From CAKZQX01 sp034435975 (lineage in GTDB: Bacteria > Chloroflexota > Chloroflexia > Chloroflexales > Chloroflexaceae), in contig DAOTWD010000141.1 of the NCBI GenBank assembly GCA_034435975.1, positions 1 to 16,114 on the forward strand: a stretch of DNA of 16,114 bases, read 5' to 3'. Below, in pieces: positions 6,757 through 13,398 of the stretch (positions are counted from its first letter, which is position 1; each line of letters starts with the position of its first letter). Made by a program: the position numbers and the translations under genes. The notes below the pieces were generated by a model that saw only the letters and a program-made list of their open reading frames with translations, was not told where the DNA came from and did no database searches.

Positions 6757-6903
6757 TTAGGAAATAGGAGAGAGAAAGGAATAGAGGAAATAGAAAGGAG
6801 GAGATAGAGGAAATAGAAAGGAGAAGTCCTCTCCTCTGGTTTCTTATTTCCTATTTCCTGACAGCTATTTCCTGATAGCTATTTTCTCCCTCCGCCCTCC
6901 TCT
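6757..6903. repeat. Polypurine/polypyrimidine imperfect inverted repeat
   Basis: The plus strand is almost purely purine (with T only in ATAG motifs) from about 6757 to 6827, then pyrimidine-rich to about 6903. Perfect 10-base arms AGGAAATAGG (6759-6768) and CCTATTTCCT (6850-6859) define an inverted repeat. Inside it, a 20-base direct repeat starting ATAGAGGAAATAG occurs at 6781-6800 and 6804-6823. Further pyrimidine repeats CAGCTATTTCCTGATAGCTATTT follow. It lies just after the CHAT gene stop, so it could act as a 3' hairpin for that operon, or form triplex DNA. Confidence 0.8.
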
Positions 6904-6952
6904 TCGGGGAGTCCATCTCTGAGAGCAACAGGTGCGTTCGCTCTGGGGGCCA

Positions 6953-8242
6953 TCACTCCTCCACTTGGCTCTGGTCGCACATATGGATCACCTGGCTGGT
7001 ACGCACTGGCGCGGTGGGGTGCGTTGATGGGGGCGGAGGTTGGATCAGGTAGGCTGCATCTATCTGGTGCGAGCGGATATACAGTGTAGGCACGGCCCAC
7101 GAACGCTGGTCAGGTTCCTCCACATACAGTACCTGACGCGCCTGGCTGACCGCACGTTGCAGGCTGGCACCGGCCACCAGCGCCCGATAGATCACGCTAC
7201 TGACACGGGTGGCGATGGTGATACGGACGGTCTGTTGCATCCCGATCACGAAGGGAACACCCGCCGCACTCAGCGCGGCGGGCAGACCAGACAGCAGGCC
7301 CGGCTCGATGCCGTCGTTACCAGACATGGTGCTCTGGCAGGTGTGCAGGAACACCAGGCGTACCCCACTGAACAACGCCAGCAATCGATCTCCACCCAGC
7401 CACTGCATCCCGCCATCGGGTGTATCCAGCAGCAGCGCACCAATATCGTGCAGCGAGCGCCCATGCCCGTAGAAGTGGATGACGTCCGGCATCTGGCTCT
7501 GCAGTGCATCGGCAATTGCAGCGGGTGTGGCTGGACTGATCTCGTCCAGCACGGCCTGGCCGCTGGCAAGCAGGGGTTGCCAGGCATGGAGCCGCGCCGC
7601 CTGTTCGGCCTGACGCACGTCGGCGGGCAACTCGGCCTGCGGTACCAATGCCAGAATGTGGATAACATGTCCAGGGGGCAGCGGTGGCGGCAGTGCCTGA
7701 GGCAGATCGAGATAGCGCGTGCAGCTTGCCATCTGGCCGTGATTGAGCAAGAACGGCAGTGGTTCAGCGTCCCACAGCAGTTCCCAGGGCAACGCCGCCA
7801 ACGCGATGGCCGTGACGGGAAAGCGCAGGTGCATCGCCAGAGCTTTGCCGCTGGCCATAATGTGATCACGGAGGGTACTCAGCGCCCGGGTTGCGCTGGC
7901 AGTGTGACTCAGCGCCTGGAAGAGCGCTCGCCCCACCCGTCGCTGGCCATCGGCCACGACGTGGCCGGCCATGTCCCATAGCCCCAATGTGGTGAGGCGC
8001 TGCTGGTGCGCAGCATTGAAGCGGAAATACTGCTGCTGCTCGGCGTTCGAGGGCACCGGGTAGTTAGGATAGTGGAGAACATCGAGCGCATGCATCACCA
8101 GCCCCAGATCGTCGCCTGGATAAGGCATGATGAAGACGCTTTCCTGCACGCCCAGCACATCGGCCTCCCAGCGAATCGTCGTACCACCGGCGGTGGGGGT
8201 GAAGGTCAGAGTCAGGTTTATCGTGTCAGACTGGTGGGGCAT
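6953..8242 (-). CDS. CHAT-domain (caspase-like) protein
   Basis: A 429-residue predicted cytoplasmic protein with a C-terminal CHAT domain, a clan CD (caspase-like) cysteine peptidase fold. The CHAT-type LPWELLWD motif lies at 151-158. A histidine sits in IHFYGHGR (H260, with H256 nearby) and a cysteine in VFLHTCQS (C302), spaced and placed like the catalytic dyad. WAVPTLYIR (382-390) is also typical of the family end. The first ~110 residues are a separate N-terminal region I do not recognise; there is no signal peptide and no TPR array. The tail (401-429) is proline-rich. A site like AAAGGTG lies 9 bases before the ATG. It starts 50 bases after the glyA stop, so it is probably cotranscribed with glyA. 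CHAT proteins often act in stress, defence or programmed death with a partner, but none is identifiable here. Confidence 0.85.
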   Translation of the reverse strand: MPHQSDTINLTLTFTPTAGGTTIRWEADVLGVQESVFIMPYPGDDLGLVMHALDVLHYPNYPVPSNAEQQQYFRFNAAHQQRLTTLGLWDMAGHVVADGQRRVGRALFQALSHTASATRALSTLRDHIMASGKALAMHLRFPVTAIALAALPWELLWDAEPLPFLLNHGQMASCTRYLDLPQALPPPLPPGHVIHILALVPQAELPADVRQAEQAARLHAWQPLLASGQAVLDEISPATPAAIADALQSQMPDVIHFYGHGRSLHDIGALLLDTPDGGMQWLGGDRLLALFSGVRLVFLHTCQSTMSGNDGIEPGLLSGLPAALSAAGVPFVIGMQQTVRITIATRVSSVIYRALVAGASLQRAVSQARQVLYVEEPDQRSWAVPTLYIRSHQIDAAYLIQPPPPSTHPTAPVRTSQVIHMCDQSQVEE

Positions 8243-8292
8243 CGTGGTGGCACCTTTTTTCCGTTGAGTGGCTGCACCCCTGGCCAGATCAA

Positions 8293-9552
8293 TCAGGACA
8301 CCGTGTGTCCCGGTACCGGAAAATCAGCACACATAGTCCGTACTTGGTCGGCAATTCGACGCTGAAGCTCGCGGTCGTCGATGGCATGAACGACCTGTGC
8401 GATCCAGTGGGCAATCCGGGTCATCTCGGCCTCCCCCATGCCACGGGTGGTGACGGCCGGGGTACCGATACGAATACCACTGGTCTTCATCGGTGGTTGC
8501 GGGTCGTTGGGTATCGCATTCTTGTTGACGGTCAATCCAGCCCGATCCAACGCATCCTGTGCCTGGGCACCGGTGATGCCCAGTGGCGTCAGATCGACGA
8601 GTATCAGATGGTTGTCGGTGCCACCGCTGACGAGCTTCAGGCCATGTGCCTGCAGACCAGCAGCCAGCGTTCGCGCATTTACCCGGATGCGGCGGGCGTA
8701 GTCCTTAAATTCGGGTCGCAGCGCCTCACCAAAAGCGACCGCCTTGCCCGCAATCACGTGCATCAGCGGGCCACCTTGCGTCCCAGGAAAGACGGCACTA
8801 TTGATCGCCTTCGCATACTCAGCATCGCACATAATTAACCCGCCGCGTGGCCCTCTGAGGGTCTTGTGGGTTGTGGTGGTGACAATCTGTGCGTGGCCGA
8901 TGGGTGAGGGGTGTTCACCAGCGGCAACAAGACCGGCAATATGGGCAATATCGGCCATGAGCAGTGCTCCCACCTCGTCGGCAATCATGCGGAGCGTATC
9001 AAACTCTATGATGCGCGGATAGGCACTGGCACCAGAGGTGATCAATCTGGGCCGCACGGCCCGTGCGATCCGGGCCACCTCGTCATAATCGATCTGACCA
9101 GTCTGCGGATCGATACCATAGAAGTGCGTCTGATACCATTTGCCACTAAAGTTAACCGGACTGCCGTGGGTCAAATGTCCACCCTGATCGAGGCGCATCC
9201 CCAGGAAGGATTCGCCGGGTTGGAGCAGGGCCGTAAAGACGGCAATATTGGCCTGTGCCCCACTATGCGGTTGCACATTCGCCGCCTGGGCCCCAAACAG
9301 TTTCAGCGCACGATCAATCGCCACCTGCTCGACAATGTCAACATATTCACATCCACCATAGTAGCGCTTGCCTGGTAGCCCCTCAGCGTACTTGTTGGTC
9401 AAAATAGACCCCTGTGCTTCCAGCACCGCACGACTGGTGTAGTTTTCGCTGGCGATCAATTCCAATCCCTCACGTTGGCGTCGTGCCTCGTTCAAGATGG
9501 CCTCGGCAATCTGCGGGTCACTCTGGCGGAGAACATCAAGCATAGGGTTCAC
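8293..9552 (-). CDS. glyA: Serine hydroxymethyltransferase
   Basis: PLP enzyme interconverting serine plus tetrahydrofolate with glycine plus 5,10-methylene-tetrahydrofolate, a main source of one-carbon units. At 419 residues it has full length. It carries LELIASENYTS (30-40), YAEGLPGKRYYGGCEYVD (55-72), DIAHIAGLVAAG (201-212) and the PLP-lysine motif TTTTHKTLRGPRGG with K230 as the Schiff-base lysine. The ATG is preceded by a clear GAGAGGTG site. It lies 42 bases after the D-2-hydroxyacid dehydrogenase gene and 50 bases before the CHAT gene on the same strand, so the three are likely one transcript. The pairing with a hydroxyacid dehydrogenase suggests serine/glycine/glyoxylate metabolism, which is inference. 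Confidence 0.98.
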   Translation of the reverse strand: MNPMLDVLRQSDPQIAEAILNEARRQREGLELIASENYTSRAVLEAQGSILTNKYAEGLPGKRYYGGCEYVDIVEQVAIDRALKLFGAQAANVQPHSGAQANIAVFTALLQPGESFLGMRLDQGGHLTHGSPVNFSGKWYQTHFYGIDPQTGQIDYDEVARIARAVRPRLITSGASAYPRIIEFDTLRMIADEVGALLMADIAHIAGLVAAGEHPSPIGHAQIVTTTTHKTLRGPRGGLIMCDAEYAKAINSAVFPGTQGGPLMHVIAGKAVAFGEALRPEFKDYARRIRVNARTLAAGLQAHGLKLVSGGTDNHLILVDLTPLGITGAQAQDALDRAGLTVNKNAIPNDPQPPMKTSGIRIGTPAVTTRGMGEAEMTRIAHWIAQVVHAIDDRELQRRIADQVRTMCADFPVPGHTVS

Positions 9553-9594
9553 CTCTCTCTTTTTTCAGGTCTGTTCTACCCGGTGTGGTTCGAT

Positions 9595-10527
9595 CTACGG
9601 GTACACCACATGACGCAACGCTGCGCCCTGACGGTAGCGGGCCAGATTATCCAGAAATAGTTTTGCTGCACGCTCGCGCATACGGGGCGACGACCAGGTG
9701 CAGTGCGGAGTAACAACCACGTTCGGCAGTGTCCAGAAAGGGCTGTCAGGGGGCAATGGCTCAAGGCTGAAGGCATCCAGAGCCGCACCTGCGATCCACC
9801 CCGCCTGCAATGCGGTCAACAGTGCCACCTCATCAATGATCGCCCCGCGTGCAATATTGATCAGATAGGCGCTAGAACGCATGGCCCGCAGCGCGCTGGT
9901 ATCGAACATGCCATGCGTCGCTGGTGTAAGTGGAGCGGCAATGACCACGTAGTCAGCGTCAGGCAACAGGTCACGCCAGGCATTGACCCCGACAACCTCT
10001 TCCACACCAGGCATAGGCTGTGGGGTACGCCGACTGCCCCAGACCCGCATGCCAAAAGCGGCAGCACGGGTAGCCACTGCCTGGCCAATCCCACCCAGCC
10101 CGATAATCAGCAGCGTTTGGCCATACAACTCGTGCAGATCGGGCGCGATCCAGCGTCGTTCGGTCTGGGCAGCACGGAGTTCGGGTAGTTTTCGGGCATA
10201 GCTGAGCATAAAGGCCAGCACCGACTCCGCAATGGGTATCGCGTGCAGGCCAGGGCTGTTGGTAAAGATGATGTTGGGGCGTGCCCGTACTACTGGCGTT
10301 AGCACATGATCTATCCCGGCGCTGGGCGTATGCATCCAGCGGAGGTGGGGTGCAGCCTCCAGCACCGTATCGAACACAACATCGGGGGTACCCCAGATCA
10401 TCAACACCTCGGCATCGCTGGCATCACCCTCAAAGCGACCGTCTTTTTCGACATAAACGACCTCTACATCGGGTGGCAGGTGGGGTGTAACCTCAGACGC
10501 AAACTGTGTTGCCAAAATTATCTTCAT
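9595..10527 (-). CDS. D-isomer-specific 2-hydroxyacid dehydrogenase
   Basis: NAD(P)-dependent oxidoreductase that interconverts a 2-keto acid and its D-2-hydroxy acid. The 310 residues fit the short GhrA-like or hydroxypyruvate/glyoxylate reductase members and lack the ACT domain of full-length SerA. The dinucleotide-binding motif is GLGGIG (143-148) after GQTLLI. The catalytic set is present: R227 in NIARGAIID, E256 in AFSLEPLP and H275 in VTPHCTWSS. Histidine followed by CTW rather than the usual G-containing motif fits the GhrA-like branch. Its neighbour glyA makes hydroxypyruvate or glyoxylate reduction plausible, but substrate cannot be read from sequence. The upstream ribosome binding site is weak (AAAGAAG), and a -10-like TATAAA sits 9 bases before the ATG. 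Confidence 0.9.
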   Translation of the reverse strand: MKIILATQFASEVTPHLPPDVEVVYVEKDGRFEGDASDAEVLMIWGTPDVVFDTVLEAAPHLRWMHTPSAGIDHVLTPVVRARPNIIFTNSPGLHAIPIAESVLAFMLSYARKLPELRAAQTERRWIAPDLHELYGQTLLIIGLGGIGQAVATRAAAFGMRVWGSRRTPQPMPGVEEVVGVNAWRDLLPDADYVVIAAPLTPATHGMFDTSALRAMRSSAYLINIARGAIIDEVALLTALQAGWIAGAALDAFSLEPLPPDSPFWTLPNVVVTPHCTWSSPRMRERAAKLFLDNLARYRQGAALRHVVYP

Positions 10528-10536
10528 ATATACTTC

Positions 10537-10564
10537 TTTATAGACATACGTTTGTCCTTATGAA
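10537..10564 (-). promoter_or_regulatory. Possible promoter for the dehydrogenase-glyA-CHAT run
   Basis: Minus-strand TTCATA (10559-10564) and TATAAA (10537-10542) are separated by 16 bases. The start would fall only a few bases before the dehydrogenase ATG, giving a very short leader. The -35 is a weak match (four of six), so this is tentative. Confidence 0.35.
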
Positions 10565-10582
10565 GAAGACCATCTACCTTCC

Positions 10583-10627
10583 TTTGCCCCCGCCATTTTT
10601 CGCCTGCATGGAGCATGGAGGGGCAAA
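10583..10627. repeat. Inverted repeat TTTGCCCC/GGGGCAAA between two genes
   Basis: Perfect 8-base arms (10583-10590 and 10620-10627) enclose a 29-base loop. It lies between the UPF0173 hydrolase and the dehydrogenase genes. On the minus strand no U-run follows; on the plus strand AAAACAACAAG follows. It may be a weak transcript end or a processing site separating the hydrolase from the downstream operon. Confidence 0.45.
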
Positions 10628-10693
10628 AACAACAAGACACCTGCTTTGCCACATGAAGGAACCGGTTTTGGGGAAGCTCGTATGGTCAGGTTA

Positions 10694-11425
10694 TCAGCGT
10701 ACCGATTCACCAGGACGCAAAGGGATGATCTGTGTCGTGACATCAAACTCCTTACAGGCTGCTTGCAGTGCCTCTGGCGTACCGGTCAAAACCGGGAAGG
10801 TGCCCCAATGTTCCCCAATCGCATAGGGCGCTCGGATCAACTTGAGGGCATAGGCAGCCTGGTGCGGATCCATGGTGAAGTAGTCACCAATCGGTAGAAT
10901 GACCAGATCGGGCCGATAGAGGTCGCCAATGATATGCATATCATAGGTGACACAGGTATCGCCGGTATGATACACGGTAAACTCATTTGAGAAACGCAAC
11001 ACATACCCGGCTGGATCACCCATCGCAATAATCTTGCCATCTTCGTACAGCGTACTGCTATGCTGGGCGGTGGTCATCGTGGCCTTGATACCTGCTACCT
11101 CGATGGTACCACCCTTGTTAAAGCCCACGATGCGATCTTCGGCGATACCTTTACTCTGGAGCCACGGGGTCAGGTCATACTGACAGATCACCCGTGCGCT
11201 GGTGTCAGCAACGATCGCCATCAGGTCATTGATGTGATCAAAATGACCATGGGTAACGAAGATGGCGTCTAAGTCAGCACGGGCCTGCGCCTTCCAGGGA
11301 TCAGGGCAAGAGGGGTTGGTGTCAACCCAGGCGTCAATTAAGACACGCCGTCCTTCAGGGGTCACAATGTGAAACGTACCGTGCCCTAGCCAGCTAATCG
11401 TTATGTTTTTACCAAGCGTTGTCAT
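10694..11425 (-). CDS. Metal-dependent hydrolase, UPF0173 (metallo-beta-lactamase fold)
   Basis: A 243-residue cytoplasmic MBL-fold hydrolase. The metal-binding HxHxDH motif is THGHFDH (H59, H61, D63, H64). Other likely ligands are H122 in TTAQHSS, D156 in YHTGDT and H206 in IGEHWGTFP. The N-terminal SWLGHGTFHIVTPEGRRVLIDAW is characteristic of UPF0173/YtkL-type proteins, whose substrate is not established. The ATG at 11423-11425 has an excellent AAGGAGG site 9 bases upstream. It is transcribed away from the membrane protein at 11636, sharing a 210-base control region with palindromes. The next gene downstream lies 166 bases away with an inverted repeat between, so it is probably a single-gene transcript. 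Confidence 0.93.
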   Translation of the reverse strand: MTTLGKNITISWLGHGTFHIVTPEGRRVLIDAWVDTNPSCPDPWKAQARADLDAIFVTHGHFDHINDLMAIVADTSARVICQYDLTPWLQSKGIAEDRIVGFNKGGTIEVAGIKATMTTAQHSSTLYEDGKIIAMGDPAGYVLRFSNEFTVYHTGDTCVTYDMHIIGDLYRPDLVILPIGDYFTMDPHQAAYALKLIRAPYAIGEHWGTFPVLTGTPEALQAACKEFDVTTQIIPLRPGESVR

Positions 11426-11475
11426 GGACAGAAACCTCCTTGTGTCTAGACCTTATTCCACTGGTATCTGGCAGA

Positions 11476-11494
11476 TGTATAGTGATAGCTATCA
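11476..11494 (-). promoter_or_regulatory. Perfect palindrome overlapping a -10 for the UPF0173 gene
   Basis: TGATAGCTATCA (11483-11494) is a perfect 12-base palindrome. On the minus strand it lies just upstream of TATACA (11476-11481), a good -10 about 50 bases before the hydrolase start codon. It would occupy the -10/-35 spacer, a classic operator position for a repressor. No strong -35 is present upstream. Confidence 0.45.
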
Positions 11495-11510
11495 TGCTGG
11501 TCGGAATTTG

Positions 11511-11566
11511 TGTTATAGTCAGTGCTATGGATGTCGCCACTACTGACTATATCCAGGACATATAGT
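11511..11566 (+). promoter_or_regulatory. Candidate promoter elements for the 11636 gene
   Basis: Two TATAGT hexamers (11514-11519 and 11561-11566) could be -10 elements. The first has the extended form TG-T-TATAGT, with TG at 11511-11512. Neither has a good -35 at the right distance, so the actual start is undecided. The CRP-like palindrome lies downstream of both. Confidence 0.4.
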
Positions 11567-11573
11567 ACCATAA

Positions 11574-11591
11574 CTGTGACAGATGTCACAG
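11574..11591. promoter_or_regulatory. CRP/FNR-family operator-like palindrome
   Basis: TGTGA-N6-TCACA occurs exactly (11575-11590), extended by a matching C and G to CTGTGAC/GTCACAG arms around AGAT. This is the textbook CRP half-site arrangement. It lies 45 bases before the start codon of the plus-strand membrane protein gene and downstream of both candidate -10 elements. From there it would more naturally block transcription than activate it. Confidence 0.6.
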
Positions 11592-11635
11592 CACCATCAG
11601 GTTATCACCGGATATGAAGAACAGGAGTAAGACCT

Positions 11636-12178
11636 ATGACCAGAGTTGATCATACCGCTCACAACGTCTTTCAGCGTGAAAATGTTGCCCGCTGGGTTAC
11701 TTTTACCGGCTTCTGGGGTTTTGTATTTTACTTGATCTCCTTTATGAGCATCCTCACCGGTCACCGTCGCCAACCAGCACGAGTACACACAAATACAGCG
11801 CTGGTAGGAATGGGGGTACACATTGCCACGTTTGTCAGCGCCGGTTCTATCTTTAGTGCCCTCTCGTCACTGGTGCGACAGCAAACGACCATTGCCCAGA
11901 CTCGTGAGCGGATCAAGAACGGTACATTTGAAACGAGCATCCCGCTGCAGGCGCTCGCCGGTGCGACAGGTTCGGTTATTCCACTGGTAATGGCCGTTGG
12001 CAGCATGCGCGCTGCCGAGCGTATGACCGGCAGGCCGGTCTTTGAAGATGCGCAGGACATAAACTGGATACGTGCAACAGGTACGAACATCCTTGCCAGC
12101 GGCTTTGCAGCGTTGGCAGTCAGCCGTATCGCTGCCTGGATTGTACGCGATGCGCGTGCCGTCTACGAGCAACAGTAA
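11636..12178 (+). CDS. Predicted four-helix membrane protein of unknown function
   Basis: I do not recognise the family. The 180-residue protein has four hydrophobic stretches likely to cross the membrane (about 20-40, 54-79, 104-124, 148-170). Short basic or charged links include GHRRQPARVHT (42-52) and RQQTTIAQTRERIKNGTFET (81-100), a probable cytoplasmic helix. The third and fourth segments have small-residue patterns (AGATGS, ASGFAA). There is no signal peptide, metal motif or enzyme motif. The ATG has AGGAG 10 bases upstream, so the start is well supported. It is the first plus-strand gene of a divergent pair and is followed 206 bases later by a CvpA-like gene that has its own candidate promoter. 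The CRP-like palindrome upstream suggests regulated expression. Confidence 0.8.
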   Translation: MTRVDHTAHNVFQRENVARWVTFTGFWGFVFYLISFMSILTGHRRQPARVHTNTALVGMGVHIATFVSAGSIFSALSSLVRQQTTIAQTRERIKNGTFETSIPLQALAGATGSVIPLVMAVGSMRAAERMTGRPVFEDAQDINWIRATGTNILASGFAALAVSRIAAWIVRDARAVYEQQ

Positions 12179-12384
12179 TCAGTATAGCACAGGTCAGAGG
12201 CAACATGGTGCCTGGTAGTGGGAGGAAAATGGGCGATCATCTCGTGGTAATCTTTGATAGACCTGGGATATGCTACAATGACGTTCAAAAGGTAACGACA
12301 TCAGATAAACACGGATGAACGGTCACGGGAAGACACCGTGATCACCGCACACGTACGACCGCATACCACATCAGGAGATAAAAC
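12179..12384 (+). promoter_or_regulatory. Intergenic region with extended -10 promoter and leader hairpin
   Basis: TG-C-TACAAT (12271-12279) is a good extended -10 element; the hexamer 17 bases upstream (TCTTTG) is a poor -35. The transcript would start near 12286 and carry a hairpin GGTCACGG/CCGTGATC (12321-12328 with 12336-12343, one G-U pair) before the AGGAG at 12373-12377. A small inverted repeat AGGCA/TGCCT (12198-12213) follows the previous gene without a U-run. Confidence 0.5.
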
Positions 12385-13077
12385 ATGCTGCTGATTGTAC
12401 TCCTCTTGCTTATTGCGCTGTCTGGCTTCTGGGGCCTGTGGCGTGGCATACAGCGTGGGTTCCTGACCATGCTGGCTATTCTGTTTGCGGCACTGCTGGT
12501 GAACCTGTGGGGCAGCACCTGGACGTTGCAGCTACGCGATCGATTCCAGATCGAGGATATGACCGGCCTGGAGTGGCTAACGACGATCATTGCCTTTTCC
12601 CTGATGACGGTAATCCTGGGATATGGCAGCGGGTTGCTCCTGCCCCGTCCGAAAACTCCGCAACGAATGAAGTTCAATGAACGTCTGATCGGCGGGTTCA
12701 TGGGGGTGCTGAATGGTATGCTGGTGATGGCCTTCGTGTTACGCTATGGCATAGCATTGCGCCCACCGGCTTTTGCGGCAACCGTTCGCTCAGACAGTAT
12801 TTTGAGCCTGTTACATGCCTGGTTACCCTGGTATATTCTGGGAACCGCTCTGATCCTGCACGTGCTGATTATCTCCCGCGCCGTGGTGCGGGTTGTCCAG
12901 TTTTTACGGCAACCGCGACTACCGGCTGGTGCGCCACGGTATCCCGGGGCTGGCATGAGTGAGATACAACAGCGAGGCTCCTATCGCCACGAGGAGTCCT
13001 CGCTCCCACCCAATATCGCAAAACAACTGCACGTGAATGCTAAGATTGAACAGACGCTCAGAGAGCGTCAGCAATAA
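12385..13077 (+). CDS. CvpA-like membrane protein
   Basis: A 230-residue membrane protein resembling the CvpA/colicin V production family. It has an N-terminal hydrophobic helix, then FWGLWRGIQRGF (15-26) with the glycine/arginine pattern typical of the family, and further helices near 27-44, 64-84, 102-120 and 148-170. The last 55 residues are hydrophilic and probably cytoplasmic (HEESSLPPNIAKQL and a charged end). The ATG has AGGAGATAAAAC directly upstream, a strong site. The molecular function of CvpA proteins is poorly known; links to envelope integrity and export exist. Alternative: a generic multi-pass protein with chance resemblance, since the match is by pattern only. It ends convergently with the nucleotidyltransferase gene. 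Confidence 0.7.
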   Translation: MLLIVLLLLIALSGFWGLWRGIQRGFLTMLAILFAALLVNLWGSTWTLQLRDRFQIEDMTGLEWLTTIIAFSLMTVILGYGSGLLLPRPKTPQRMKFNERLIGGFMGVLNGMLVMAFVLRYGIALRPPAFAATVRSDSILSLLHAWLPWYILGTALILHVLIISRAVVRVVQFLRQPRLPAGAPRYPGAGMSEIQQRGSYRHEESSLPPNIAKQLHVNAKIEQTLRERQQ

Positions 13078-13398
13078 AATAAGTTGATAACCATGCCCCG
13101 CATACGCGGGCTGCCAGGTGCAGGTTTGATGGTCGCGGGCTGTGCCCGATGTCGGTTGCTGGCATACAGAGCTGGCCCTACGGTGTCCTGCTGCGGAATG
13201 CATGTACACCCCTGAACCCCTCGATCTATGCCGCAGCACCATGTATGCGGTTAGAACAAAAAACCTGCACGTGAGCGTATATACAGGCCGGGTATCAACG
13301 TGGAGCGTCCCGGCCTACCTCGCTCGATTACGTCCGACCAGGCCCAATCCGGAAGTGGCGCATGCATAGCCCGGTGAAAATCTGACGGTAGGACGAAA
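13078..13398. other. Convergent intergenic region with two GC-rich inverted repeats
   Basis: No gene is visible in these 321 bases. Two perfect inverted repeats are present: CCCGC/GCGGG (13097-13110, 4-base loop) 19 bases after the CvpA-like stop, and AGGCCGGG/CCCGGCCT (13285-13316, 16-base loop). Since the flanking genes converge, these may end transcription, but neither has a U-run. The short open frames here show no ribosome binding site or family resemblance. Confidence 0.5.

Larger units (their letters stand above)
6269..6952. other. Gene-poor stretch between permease and CHAT genes
   Basis: About 680 bases with no gene I can support. It contains a possible permease promoter (6390-6418) and a striking polypurine/polypyrimidine inverted repeat (6757-6903). 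A 122-codon open frame on the minus strand (6343-6711) crosses the promoter and has an arginine, threonine and serine-rich composition with no recognisable motif; I treat it as non-coding. It could be the remains of a decayed gene. Confidence 0.5.

Noticed and set aside
7040..7981. 313-codon plus-strand open frame
   Set aside because: Antisense shadow of the CHAT gene; arginine/glutamine/histidine-rich composition typical of antisense frames.
13285..13316. Bidirectional terminator between converging genes
   Set aside because: Perfect 8-bp arms but a 16-base loop and no U-run on either strand; reported only as an inverted repeat.
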